From Rhynochetos jubatus (lineage: Eukaryota > Chordata > Aves > Eurypygiformes > Rhynochetidae), in the NCBI GenBank assembly GCA_027574665.1, contig CM050672.1, positions 5,874,001 through 5,938,000 of the forward strand: DNA of 64,000 bases, written 5' to 3'. Position 1 is the first letter of the stretch. Every line of letters begins with the position of its first letter. Under the pieces are notes generated by a model, which saw only the letters and a program-made list of their open reading frames with translations, was not told where the DNA came from and made no database searches. The position numbers were made by a program, and so were the translations under genes. This document shows, in pieces, positions 11,893 to 24,425 of this stretch.

Positions 11893-14578
11893 GGCGTGTG
11901 AGAGGGCATACGGATATGACAGCGTGCACATGTTGGCCATAGTATTTTCCAGCAGTACAGTTCCCGTCTGTTCTCATTTCTATCACTGACTGAAGAGACT
12001 ATTCTCTTAGGACTCTCTAAGTCAAAATTCTTGTGAAAGTTAATTAAAATGTGATATTTCCTGCTTCAAATCCTTGTTTGATGTGTTTCATGCCAAAAGC
12101 CAGAGAAATTATAAGGAGGGGGATGAAAAATTGAGGTGTGTTTCGTTAGGTTTGGTTAGATGTAGATAAACTCAAGAGAAACAATCTCACAGAACATGCA
12201 TTCTGTATTTATAGATGTTGACTTTCTCCTGATTTCAGTGACTCTTATGGAAACACGAGACGAAACACAAATCCTATGCCAGTCATGCAATGGGATGGTG
12301 CTTCATGTGTTGAGGCAAGGGACATGTTTCTTGTTTCTGTGACAGAAATGAGAGGTGGGCTTTTGTTGCCTTTCTGTGGATTACTTTGTTTTACACTGAG
12401 GCCTTTCATGACCTTGTGAAGTTCCTGCTGATTCAGTATGCCTGCCGTAGTGCATGAGCTGCATCCTTTTATTCTCAACTCATAATTAATGATGCCTTTA
12501 AGGCCACTATTTAATTTGTATTTACATCTCAGTTTTTTAGATCTGGTTGGCCGCTGAAATGTGGATAGCTTTCAGCCTATTGATAGTGTTGGGTTACGTG
12601 TCTGTGGTAGTTTGGACATCACCAAGTCAATGTGATTGTAATATTCTCTGCGCTGATCTAGCCAAAGCTCTTGCTAAATTGAGCTCAGCAGGAGCAAGTC
12701 CAGTGACCTCATAAATAGTGGAAATGATTGCAAATTGGAATTCGTATATGTTCCTGTCTCAGTGGGTAACCGTATCCCCCCCAAAGGAAGCAATCATCTC
12801 TTTCGAATTTCTGTTTGCCCTTTCACTCAGCTATGTTTGAAGATAATATGGGGAGGGAGATCTCACAGTGTCTTACGGAACTGTTACTGGAATCTAAAAT
12901 AAATGTCCTGTTTCTAACAGTGCTGCTGCGAGCTGTGTGTTTCAGACATTACCCCTCCTGCCAAGAACTTGGGGCACAGTCTGTTGGGATTCCTTACCGG
13001 GCTTTGGCACTTTCTGGCATTTGTGCTTGTTCCCCTAAATGACCTTTTCATTGCATTAGAAATGAGATTTCCTTTGCTTTTCCTTACTGTTCTGTAATCA
13101 GAATTCTTATTAGTGTGCATAGTTTGGTATTGAAACCATGGAGGTTCATCTGCGGTTTTGTTTCAGTAGCACTCTGTACAGTTCTCATCCTTTGAGTGAG
13201 CGCTAGCTTTGCCGGGCTGCTGAACGTTGGAAGTAGTTACTCTTTTACTATTAATAATACACATATTAAGAATTCCAGCCTCAGCTTCTGTACATTGCTT
13301 CATGCAGCTTGTAAAACAGGATTCCAGTTCTTAGTATTCACTTGTGTTTTGTCTCGGTGAGAATGTAGATGGATCTAAATTGCTACGGTTATAGGCATGC
13401 TAAGCGTCTTTATGAAAGAAAATACATGTAGCCTCATATCCTGGCTGTGGTACTGCACAGGAATGCGTCCTTAGGTTAAACCACTGAGAGATGTTTTGCC
13501 CAGTATGCTTTCTCTTCTTTTGACACTGGTTTTGGACTTCCAGAGAAAGTAGTTGCACCTTGATTTTCATGCATACTAACCATCACCTTCATGACAGCAT
13601 GTAGAAGCCTGACGTGGGATGGACAGTATTTGTGAAAGACACTCATGTTTGCTTTTCCCCTCCTCAATTTTTAGACCCCACCAAAAAAGAAAAAAGAATG
13701 AAAAGCATAGAATTATTCATCATGGAATAGGCTTCTGACCTCTTACACGTGTCTCAGCTCCTGCATAGACTTTTTAGGCATATATATATTTACATTTTAA
13801 CTTTGGGGTTTTTTTTTTTGTTGCTGGAAGTGGCCAGGAAACAAATACTGTAGGTTACATCAACTCAAGCCCTTACTGGTAAGTCAGTAGCTGTATTTAG
13901 GGTGTTTTTTTACATCACACTTACTCATACATACTTAAACTCAGTGAGTCAAACGTAGGGGTGGACATCATCTCCATACTGGCATCTTGCACAGGTTTTT
14001 AATAAAATGCAGCTAAATCTCAGTGCTCCAAAATCAGTATTAGCTATGCTCAGCATCTTGTTCTTTGGCTACACAGTAGCTTCTGCTACGTGTGCTACTG
14101 TATACTTAGCTATTAGCCAGAATTCCTGGGAATACTTTAAGTTCTTAGAAATGGCTTTGTTTGGGGTTGTAGGTGTGTTTTGGTCCATATTCTTGTCTTG
14201 CTTCAGGAGATGGTGACCTCCAGTGGCAGTAGCCCCTTGAAGTAGAATGTTCTGACTTCAAAAACTCTCCAATAAAGAATTCCACAGATATTTTTCTTTG
14301 GCTAAGACACAGCCTATTGCTACATTAAAAGAATGGTGAATAAAAGGAATGATATTACTGCATAGTAGAGATGACAAAGTATGAGGTACAATGGCAAACT
14401 CACAGCAAGGTATATAAGTTGACATCAGATTTGCAGATAATTCCTTTGTAGAAGCAACCATGCTCCTAGTAGAGTGGCTACAAATATCCCTGTACTCATG
14501 TAACTCCTAGCATATCTCGATAGTTTAGCTGAGAACAAGTCATCGGTAGGGAAACAGTCTCCAAGCAAGTAGATGGGG
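11893..14578. other. Unique noncoding sequence
   Basis: No gene, LTR or CR1 was recognised. Short open frames of 60-77 codons (for example 12245-12478 minus and 12815-13042 plus) lack domains. There is a T11 run near 13810 and a short (TA)n at about 13782-13790. The right end abuts the LTR that starts at 14579. Confidence 0.6.
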
Positions 14579-15161
14579 TGCTGGTTTTGGTTGGGATGGA
14601 ATTAATTCTCTTCATAGAAGCAAGTATGAGGCTCTGTTTTGGATTTGTCTAGAGAAAAATGTTGATAACACACTGATGTTTTAGTTGTTGCCAAGCAATG
14701 TTGACATTAAGCCAAGGACTCTTTCAGTTTTTCATCCTGCCCCTGTGTTCCCAGCTTCTTCTCTCAGGACAACTGACGAAACTGACCAAAAGGACATTTC
14801 ATGCCCAGTAGATACAACGGAGGGAGTTTACCGGGGGTCTGGCACTTGGGTCTTTTGGGCTCTGGCTCGCTCTTTTTCTGGCTCTTGCTGCTTGGGGACT
14901 GGCTAAGCATCAGGGTGGTGAGTGGTTGTATCACTTGATTTCTTTCTATTGCTTTCCTTTTCATTACATATTATTATTATTGTTAGTAATAGTAATAATA
15001 ATTGCAATAGTAATAATAATTTCAGTTACTGAACTGTTCTTAACTCAACCCAGGAGTTTTTTTACCTTTTCCTCTGATTCTGTCCCTCATCCCACTGGGG
15101 GAGGCAGAGTTGAGCGAGCAGCTGCGTGATGCTTTGTTGCTGGCTGGGGTTAACCACAACA
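14579..15161 (+). mobile_element. Avian endogenous-retrovirus solo LTR
   Basis: The element begins with TG (14579) and ends with CA (15160-15161), as retroviral LTRs do. It opens with ctggttttggttgggatgg, then a taattctcttcatag segment, gttgataacaca, gatgttttagttgttgcc, an actgaccaaaaggacattt segment and ggactggctaagcatcag. A long ATT/TAA-rich stretch follows at about 14969-15021. Near the end are ctgttcttaactcaaccc, tccctcatcccactggggg, gagcgagcagctgcgtg and ggctggggttaaccac. These match a common LTR of bird ERVs; I do not assign class or subfamily. At 583 bp it is near full length. No gag-pol-env sequence flanks it, so it is a solo LTR. A clear target-site duplication was not found, which suggests age. 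Confidence 0.82.
14969..15021. repeat. ATT/TAA-rich microsatellite inside the LTR
   Basis: The stretch alternates ATT runs with TAGTAATAATAAT-type runs, giving a near mirror-image arrangement around 14993. Related LTRs carry a pure ATT run at this point, so this is probably an interrupted and partly inverted derivative of it. Confidence 0.8.
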
Positions 15162-15998
15162 CAGAGCTTTCAAGGGCAGAAAGAGGCACAAACAGAGCTG
15201 GTGCAAGAGGCCTTACTAAAGGTATAAGGTGCTTCTAGGATTCAGGGAGTGGGGTTATGCCAGGAGCAGAATGTACATAGCGGACAGGGAAGAAATGCAC
15301 ATCTGTCTGCCTGATGTTGAATGTTTAGGAGGCAAGAAATCACTGGCCAGCAAGCTGCTGAAGGGAAGAGGCAGCGAAGTGGAGCTCATATGGAGAGAAA
15401 CCACAATTAAGGACGAGCCACCATATTGTGGGAGTGTATAATAAAGAGAATGAAAACGAATGTTTGCCTAACCTAAAGCACAAGCTGTGTTTGTCATCAG
15501 ATTGAATAAGAATTGCAGTTGAGATTGCACCGTTTTCCTGTTTCTGTTTGCTGCACCACTGTCTCAGCTCCGGAGAGCATTTGTATAAATGTGCTTCTCA
15601 GTGTGCCCCCGACTGCAAGAGCAGTCTCTCCTGCCTTTGCTCTGCTTGTTACTCATGCTCACCTGTGTGAGTTTGGATGACGGCATTTCTCTTTAGGGTT
15701 TTGGGTACTTCAGTTAAGTGGTCTGCCTTTATGTTTGTGAATGGACTGGAGAAAGGTTCCTTTAATTGGGATTTATTTTATGTTGCCTTTCAGTTTATTT
15801 AATTGCATCACACTAAAGTTGGAAGAATTTTACAACCATGTAATGGAAAGAGTAAGAAAGGTTTAATTAAATTCTGGATTTGTTCGCATTTCTACTTATA
15901 AGGTAATTGATTAATAGTTTATTTCCAAAGTGTCCTTATCTTAAATCTGTCTGTTCTTCCTCCTTTGTTCATCTAATTCTCCTTTTCTCCTGCCCTGG

Positions 15999-16014
15999 CC
16001 CCCCCCCCCCCCCC
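15999..16014. repeat. C16 homopolymer
   Basis: Sixteen consecutive C residues follow a pyrimidine-rich lead (15951-15998). The complementary strand is G16 and could form a quadruplex. Length may be uncertain because homopolymers are error-prone in sequencing. Confidence 0.9.
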
Positions 16015-17700
16015 GCAATGATTTAGCATGTGACTGAACCATTTTGTAGTTCAGCATTTGTGATCTGTGCTGGAGACACCATTATGTCCAACATTAAATG
16101 GTGTTACTGGGACATTTTATGGATTTCTGTAGAAATGCTGTGATATTTTAATTACAGTCTACCTATTAATGAGAGAGATCTATAATCTTGTAGTGGTGAG
16201 CGATACATTTGACACTTTCAACCCGAGCAGTACATTTCTCTAAGTGTATGTACTGTTCTGTACTATTAGTAAGGGAGGTGAAAAATCTCACTACTTAAAT
16301 CATTCTGTTTGCTTACTTCATATAAATATTGACACAGCAGAACTAGGAAACACTACATGTTTAAAGTCATGGGACTGCAGTCAAAACCTCACCTTTCTGT
16401 ATTTTCTGTGTTGAGTTATAATACTTCTACTTAAATGAAGTCTTAGAGGACCTAATCTGTTTATTACTTTGAGGATTCAAGTATTTTTACTCCAAGTATT
16501 CCTTCTGGCATCTCATCATTACATGTAGAGATTAGCTGGAGGGGAAAACATGTCAGAATACCTATGCCTAAATAAACTGGCTTGGACTGATGGCTCGGAC
16601 CTCAAGGAAATTTCTGCTACTCCAGCCATCACTTTCTTATTTTGCAGCCCAGATGCACCTAGGAAAGAGCTCAGAGCAGTTTAAACATCTAAAACAACAG
16701 ACGTGCTGTTCCTCGCTTCTTCACTACATTGCAGAGTACCTTTTCTGGAGAGATTCACTTCAGTCGCGCTTGAAAGGAGGCACCAGTTGTCGGGTGGTTC
16801 TGCTGGTGTGTCAGTGGCGGCAGGCACGTGGTTTCCAGCTGGAAACACCAGCACACAGACTCTGTGCTGGCTAGAGAGCCTGATTTCTGCTGAGGAGACA
16901 AAAAGCTGCTTTGCTAAAAGCAGCTAAAGGTGGCTAAATGGTCTTTAGCTCCTTGTTCATGGGAGCGATTCGTGGCGTCTGTCGGTCTCTCCTGGTGCTG
17001 TCCAGGCTATCCTGCAGTATCTCTCTTATCTCTCAGAAGCAAGGGTAAAGCGATGCCTGTGACTCTCAGGTGATGCTGACAGTGACATTTGAAGCAACCG
17101 TTCTAAGAGATTTGGCTTAGGGTTTTAAAAAAAGCCCAGCCCAGAGTTTTACTTTGTAATAGCAGCTGCCATTGGGTATCTCTTTTCCCTGAAATCATCC
17201 ATTTCTGACTGATCTATGAACAGGTGTAGTAGTACTGGATAGATAATGTAATCGGTACTTTCTCTTCAGAAACAAGAAGTGTTCCCAACCACTGCTGCTG
17301 TGTAGTAGTTTGAAGATAGAGCAGTTCAGGCAGTTGTTTTCGACCACCATTGAAATCTCGTATCATTCCATGTTGCGGACGCTCTGACTGGTCCAGTTTC
17401 CTGATGCTCCCGGTTCACTTCAGAGCTCAGAGACTGCATATTCCATGTCTCTGTGGTCCCTTTATAGCATTCTTACTGCTCTGAGATAGAAGTCTGAATA
17501 GGGCAAAAAAATGTGCTACCGCTATCGGTGGGTTTCTCAGCCCCTTCAGCAGCAGACTTAACAGAATTTCCTTCCCTGTCGTTATGAAAAGGTCCTGGAG
17601 GTGGTGCCGTTGAACAGAGTTCAAGGGTGCTTGTGTGTCAGCTCGCTAGAACTAAAGCAGTGGCAACATTGTGGAGATTCAGAGCAAGTTATATCAGCTT

Positions 17701-17714
17701 CCAGTACGTACTGG
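17701..17714. other. 14-bp perfect palindrome
   Basis: CCAGTACGTACTGG equals its own reverse complement and carries a central TACGTA. It sits alone with no repeat around it. A palindrome of this length is only mildly unusual in 64 kb. Confidence 0.6.
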
Positions 17715-20700
17715 TGCGTGTTGGGGGAGTGGGCTTTTTTTTTTTTCTTTAAAATGCATTTGGAACTGGCTAATAAAGTAGAACCTTGAACCTGTGATGC
17801 CGAGAGCAGCTTACAGTAGCCATCAGGCTAGCACGTTAAGGCTTCTCATCATATAGCTGCATGAAGGACTAACTGCTGCTTATGAAAAGTGAGTAAGAAT
17901 GGCAGAACTGTGTGTGCATGGTTATATTCAGACATCCGGTCATGGATATGACTCTGTGTATAGCTCAGAAATATTTTTAAAAAGGAAACTTTGAGTAATT
18001 CTGACATTTTTGTGCTCCAGGCAAATGCAAATAGTAAAGCGGAGTTGCTTCTGACCTAGGCAACCTGGAATCAAGTGTTCCACAAGTGCTTCCATTCTGT
18101 TTCCTTAAACATTTTTGTTCGTCTGAAAAGTCAGAAGGAAAGAAGCACTTGCTGTAGTTATTAGACACCAGGCCTCTCTTTATCCGGCAGTAATGTCACC
18201 ACCTTTCTGTTGTCATAGGTGGATTTATTCATGACTTCTTGGCATCTGCTGAGTGCAGCAAGAACTCTTGTGCCAGTCCCTTTCAGAATTGGCATTTTGA
18301 CCACAAATGGAGGCCAAGACAGTTATCGGTTAGGAACAGACTTGTGATCCAAACAAAAATTGTCTAGGAGTCCTAGTAAATGAAACTTCCAGACTGATCA
18401 ATACTCCTACATGGTCTTCTGGAGCCCTTTTAATGTTTAAGGGAATGAGGTGCTGGAAGTGACATGGTCTGACTAAATCTCACTATGTCCCTCATATGCC
18501 CGGTGGAGTGTCCACCCCAGCAGCACACAGTCTGATTCCATCTTTGGGTGTAACTCTGTGATTGTCTAAGAGACAGAACAGTCTGAATTATCTGTTACAA
18601 ACTCACCCAGTTACTTCAGTGGATGAAATTTAGGAACTCTCCGTGCTTTCCTCCTGTACTGCCAGAGGGGCTTTTGCTAATGTTAGCCACCAGAAAATAT
18701 TTATTCAACATCAAAATTCTGTTTTAACAACTACCAGGTTGACTCACACTGCATAACTGAAAAGTAGTTGGTTACTTTTAGAGTTTAAGAAAAAAAAAAA
18801 AGCACCTAGCACCCTGTTTAGGATTGTTGCAATGCAAAATGCTTAACAGTTAGCATGTCAAAAATTAAAGCACTACGATGGACCTTGGAGATTATGCTTA
18901 GCAGTAGGTTCTTACTGAGCTGCACCAATGTCTTGTGTAACGTACAGAGCTATTTGACTATGCCAAGACTTGTTTTGTCTCAGAAAATATGTGCAGTTAG
19001 ACCATCCCTGCTTGTAGTATTAGAGAGGATATAAAGGTGACACCCCTGTGGAAGCACTTGCTATATTTCTAACTCAGAATGGAAAGATCTCCTTCCGTTC
19101 TCTTCCTGACGCTTGTCCTTATGACCCATGATTGAGTACTAGACTGCAAGGTATACCATAACTGTCACAGTCCTGGCTTTCCAGTGTTAGGATGCCTCGT
19201 AAGGAAAAAAAACCAGTCATCTGTAGGAATACTGAAAGCTCCCTGTAGAGAGAGAGCACGGAGGCATAGACTTGGTTAGTGTGGAGTGTAAAACAAACCC
19301 AACCCCCTAATAAAAGTAGCAGCTAATGTAAGCAGGGGAAGGGAATAGAGTCCAGCTTTTTGGGAGAAGAAGAGGTGGATATTTAGCCTTCTCAGTACCT
19401 TGAGCAAATCAGTTTCCGTTCCAACTCCGCCTGGGTGTTCTAGAGGAGCGATCTGGATGAAGCCCATCTATCTTTCTGCAAGGACAGAAGTGGTTCTGGA
19501 AGTCTTTGTTGAAATCTGTTGCATGTAAAATCCAGTAGGTATGCTCAGATCTCTGGCAGACTACTCAATCTTTGGTTGTTGACTCCTGTGCTGACATACG
19601 TGCTTATCAGAAATTGCCATGTTCTATATGCGATCTCCAGTGTGCAGAGCGACCAGTGCTGCAACAGGATCAAACAAATACTGAGAATACAAATTCTGTC
19701 ATGTAAGAGCATCATATTGACGGCCTGTTAACTGTTGTAGTTACGTGTGGGTGTATTGCTATTAAAATAACAAGCGCTTGCTGGTTGGAAGTGAACTCTA
19801 GAAATCAAATCTCTACCGAGTAGTAGAAATTGTTTAATAGAACATAATTGGTATTTATTACATTAACCAATAAAGCAGAGCACAGATGTTTTATTCAGTG
19901 CAAGATTATTAACTACTTAAATATCAGACAAGAAGGTCAGGTATCTGGGAATGCCTAATTTAAGAGAACCAATTAAAGCATGGTGTTTCAGATTACAGCA
20001 TTAGATTACTGGCAGTTTGCACTAGAGGGAGCCAGTCTGAAGGACACTGTGCTTTAATGAAACACATTGGAGCAGAAGCTGAAGCGTTTGGGTGTGTTTC
20101 TGTCTAGTTCACTGCTCTTCTGTTAGAAGATGCAGGCAAACAGTAGTACGAGCAGTGCATGATGCCTGAACAGCAGAATGACTCCCACTGTGACTGCAAG
20201 CATCCGACAGCGCAGAGTGCTCATCCTCAACCAACTGTTGTCATTGTACCCACCTCAAAGTGCTTCTCTTCCTCTGTGGGGGTGGCAAGGGATTGTCAGT
20301 GTCCTGCTGGGGGTGGTCCCAGAGCTGTGACCTGGTCCCCAGAGCTGTAAATTTGGGCTGTTGCCTATCTTTGTAGGTGAAGCTTGGCTTTACCCAGGAT
20401 GCTTCTAAAATACATTGGTGTAGGCACTGGAGATGGTAGCGCGTAATATTGCACTTGAACACGACTGTAGTAGTTTTAACTGTGTTTTATACCGTCAGTG
20501 CTGAGTTTTTAATAGGATTGTCCCTGACCACAGTGGAAGACCAGATACTTCTCAGTCATTCATCCTGTACGCTTGGGGGACGACCACAACGGTGCCGTGT
20601 TACCCTTGAGAGGGATTACAGGCCCGGTTGGAACATGTTGAGCTAGAAGAGTGTTAGGTACAGTAACAACTGTCAAAATAAATGCCTAGATACTTGGTAC

Positions 20701-23700
20701 TGCTGCTTATTTTAAAAAACAAATCACTGTATTGTCAATTTAGCACCATCTTTTACTGTTACAGGAATTTGTAATGCTGAGCTAGTGCTGGCAGTGTGTT
20801 AGCAGTGCTGATCTCTGGAAAACCCTGACTACGTGTCCAAGAATTTCCAGTAGAGGAGAAACATGAGGCAGGATAGAAAGGAAAACTTTGAAGTAGTATA
20901 CTACTGTTTTCTGCCAAAAAGAGGAGAAGAAAGGGCACTACCGAAGAATATCCCAATTACGACTGAGGCCTGCTGCAACTGGGGCCACTCAAAAGTCCAC
21001 TTCATATTAAAGTTATTCCTGAGTTCTAGGGTGAAAGGCTAATGTGTTTGATTTTATAAAACACGTCCATTCTTTTTCTTACATTGCTGCTAGCTAGTTC
21101 ACCACAGCTCAGGATTGTAATTGGCATATTTGGTCCTTTGGCTGGTGGAGACTTATTGCAGAAGTGACAGTAACAGCTTTCAGGGAGAATGGAGCCAGAC
21201 GATGTACGCAGCTGTCAGAGCTGGTAGAGCAGAAGCTGCCTTCACTCTGCAGGCGTTACTTGGCCATCTTTGCAGCCAACAGGGAAGTAACCAAGGGCAA
21301 GACTAAGACTCTGGCTATGAAAGAGTATAGCATTACAAATTCAGGCCTTTTACTGATGCAGAATCACTAGAGGAGAAGATTGAAAGATGTTTGTGAAATG
21401 AAACTTTTTGTACACAGAGATATGAGGAAAATTTTTTTATTCGCAGACTGAATTATGTGGAAAATTAAGATTCTGTACACCCCGTTGTCACACACAACGT
21501 GTATAAGATGGTACAGCAGAGTGTATCACATGAACGTGCAGGGTTTCTCTTCTAAGCCCCTGCACCTGTGAAGCCTGGGGTCTAACAGTCGCCTGGGTTT
21601 GAGAAGCAAGGCTCAAATTTGGGTTACAGTGGGAAACCCCCTAAGAAAAGTGACTTGACTGTCTGTATTGGCGATAAGATTAATGGGCTTACTAAGAGTT
21701 TATGACAACAGGGAAATACTGTCATGAGTGTCCTAGAAAAGGAGTGGGAAGGGGGAGCATTGACAGGATGAAGACAAGTTAGTGGAGAGTAGCTTGGATC
21801 AAGTGTGAAGGCACATAGTGATGCGCTGCCTGCAACACGGCATCAGGGGGGCAACCAGCCATTTCTTGATTCACACCACTGCTAAGAAGGGACGCTTCCG
21901 TAACACCGTTAGGAAGGACTGCCTTGATTATGTTGAGGCATCTCAAACCTCTCTCTTTTTTTGGTGTTTAAATTAGATCTTTTGGTCATGTGTCTTTGTC
22001 CTTTCCAACATTCATCCCCAATTAATACAGGGAAGACACTGTTTGGGTATGAGCTGCTTGGGGTGATTTTTTAAAAATAAATACACAGTAGGAACACTCA
22101 CAAAAAATGTTTAATTTACTGAAATGAATTAGAATGCCATTCGGAAGAAAGAGGACTAGACAAAACCAAATTATTTGGGCTCATCTATTATAGGCGTTAC
22201 ACTATCTACAAAAGTAGGCACTGGCACCCAGGGAGATGCTCTGGATCATCCAGGCTATGCAGTTAATTCTTTATGCTGAATGAGAGGTAGACGCTTCAAC
22301 AGCCCATTTGGGTGCTGACCAGGGAGGCCAGTCACACCAGTAAATACTTAATTTGCTCCATATCTGGAAATCTGTTTGTCTCTGGGTATCGCGTATTGGC
22401 TGTACAGTAGAATTCTATAGATGCAAGATGTAGAGTGCTAGTAAATCTTCTGTCTGGTGTCGTAGTGTTTGGAACATCTACCCCAAAATGGGCAGAATTG
22501 AGTTCAAGATTGGCCTGCAAGGGTTCAAACTCCTGCTCTGTACTCTGAAGTGCCTGGAGACTCTGAGCTGTTCAGAGTTAAGGCATATTCTGCCTCCTGT
22601 TGAAGCAGCAGAATGCCAAAATCATGGGTTATAGAAGTGACTGGGGAACTGGCACAAAATAGAGGAGACCTGGATTCCGATCTTTGTTCCCTGCACTGCT
22701 TCCGTGTTTTCCATGAGGCAGCACCTGGTATTAGAACAAGGATGTTAGCAGGAATATTCACGGGAACCGGGATGGTTTAAACGTTCTGTTTGACTGAGAT
22801 GATGGGCACTTCAAATGTCCAGTAAGAATAGTTTGATTAAAATAGAGTTGTTAGAAGTGAAAATGCTCAAGGCAAAAAATGATCTGCATTAAAGTGCTCT
22901 GTCTTTCAATGAAAGTTCATCCCCTTTTTTTCTTGGTTAATCTTTGTCTTGCCCCTTTTGCCCTTTCGAAGGAAGTAGAAGAGGGAAAAGGAAAATGCTG
23001 TCGTGTCTTCTGAATTAAAATAAAATTTGCAAGAAAATTTAAAGTAATAAAAGACCGTTTTCTAAGCAGAGTGCCATAATTAAAACGAAGATCCTGGTGA
23101 TGTGGCGTCCTCTTAAGTTTACCATGGTGCTGCCGTAAGTTTTGGCTGAACTCGGTATAGAAAGGGGACCGCTCTTGAGGCTACTGTTCTACCTTGCGCA
23201 TGGACGCTTTCTCAGGAAGAGAACACAGGGTTAACAGTCAGTTGGGTGCTGTTTCATTACAGATACACCGTGTGTCCTTGCGGAGTTTGCCTGGAGCAGT
23301 GCTGGCCCTGCCAGCAATCATTCGGATCCAGTGTCAGGCTCATGATTTATAGGCCTGTTTAAGTGAAGGCCATGCTTACTCCCAGCACAGCCATTTGTTT
23401 CAACTTTTTCAGTTTTTAACCACTTCAGAAGGATGTGGTTTTGGAGGGACAAATATGTAAACCTTGCTGTTGCTGACAATCATACGTTTTTTTTCTTTGT
23501 AAATGAGAACTACTTTCTCACTGATCAGCCCCAGAGAACACTTCAGTGTTACAAACAGCGGCGTAGAGTCAAATAATGACCGTATTTTTATCTCTGTAAT
23601 AATCCTCCCTAATAGACAGCATTTTTTTAACAGCAGCTCTTACTATATCTCTATTTTGCAAATGGGAAGCTGGTTTCATCAAGGTCCTGCTGAAGTTGGC

Positions 23701-24204
23701 GCTAGAATAACATGATCAGGAGGACTTTGTGTCTCTCTGTTTAGTATGACAGCAGTACGCTGTCCTTTTAGTGTCTTATCCATAAAATCTTAGTTCCCAT
23801 TGTCTTAGCGTGGTAATTTGCAATTAAAAAAACTGCAAACGACTAAATAAATTGTTATAATGCTGAATTTTCATTGAAATTATGCATGCAGATAATTTAA
23901 CTTGAGTTACAAATGTCCCTCAGTGTTTTTTTTATAGTGAATGATACACATTTTCAATTACCTGTAATGAACTGGTATTCTCAGTTCTGGCTACCTGTAA
24001 TTCTGGGTGCTCAAAGCAGCAAGATTTAAAAGACAGAGATTTCACAGCTTCCACAGACAGTCTGATCCCATACTTCCCTATTCATAGCCTTAACGTTTCC
24101 ATAGTATTGAACCTTATGTCCTGTGCTATGATTTGAGCCGTTTACCTTTTGCCTTGGTCATATTCCCCCTATGCTCGTGGGAGAAGAGCTTACTTCCCCT
24201 TTAT

Positions 24205-24425
24205 GTACTAGTCTTTTACATATTTGAATACATGCTATCATGGTTTTCTCCCCTCTATCTTCTCTAGATTTCATGTTACAGTTACTTCATTTTTTCCTTG
24301 CAGATGTTGTGTTCTACGTATCTTCTTGTTCCCTTCTTGTTGTCTGTGTTCAGTTTATCCATGTGTGTGCTCAATACAGTGCCCAAAGCTTAATTTCTGG
24401 TATTCCGGCTAAAGCCTTACTGTAG
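24205..24425 (-). mobile_element. Ancient CR1/L3-like LINE relic
   Basis: Read as a minus-strand element, the plus strand shows acatatttgaatacatgct followed by atcatggttttctcccctct, atcttctctagattt, a Phe/Leu-rich tract, gttcagtttatccatgtg and a degraded gtgcccaaagctt segment. These steps come in the same order as the 3' region of old amniote CR1/L3 elements, in which a leading atatttgaatac block is followed by a cttctctagatt block and later by a gtgcccaaaactgg block. Divergence is high and indels are common. Limits are approximate, and it may start earlier, near 24110. Confidence 0.6.

Larger units (their letters stand above)
15162..24204. other. Long unique noncoding stretch
   Basis: No exon, RNA gene or young repeat was recognised in these 9 kb. 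Open frames are 60-94 codons and overlap on both strands (for example 16590-16874 plus, 19519-19731 plus, 21164-21370 plus); none shows a domain, and no pair of frames is joined by obvious splice sites. Simple tracts are the C16 run at 15999, a T12 run at 17735-17746, an A12 run at 18790-18801 and a 14-bp perfect palindrome at 17701-17714. Old, highly diverged repeats may be hidden here. Confidence 0.6.

Noticed and set aside
16590-16927. Two overlapping plus frames (94 and 74 codons) considered as a small gene
   Set aside because: Different frames, no domain and no conserved start context.
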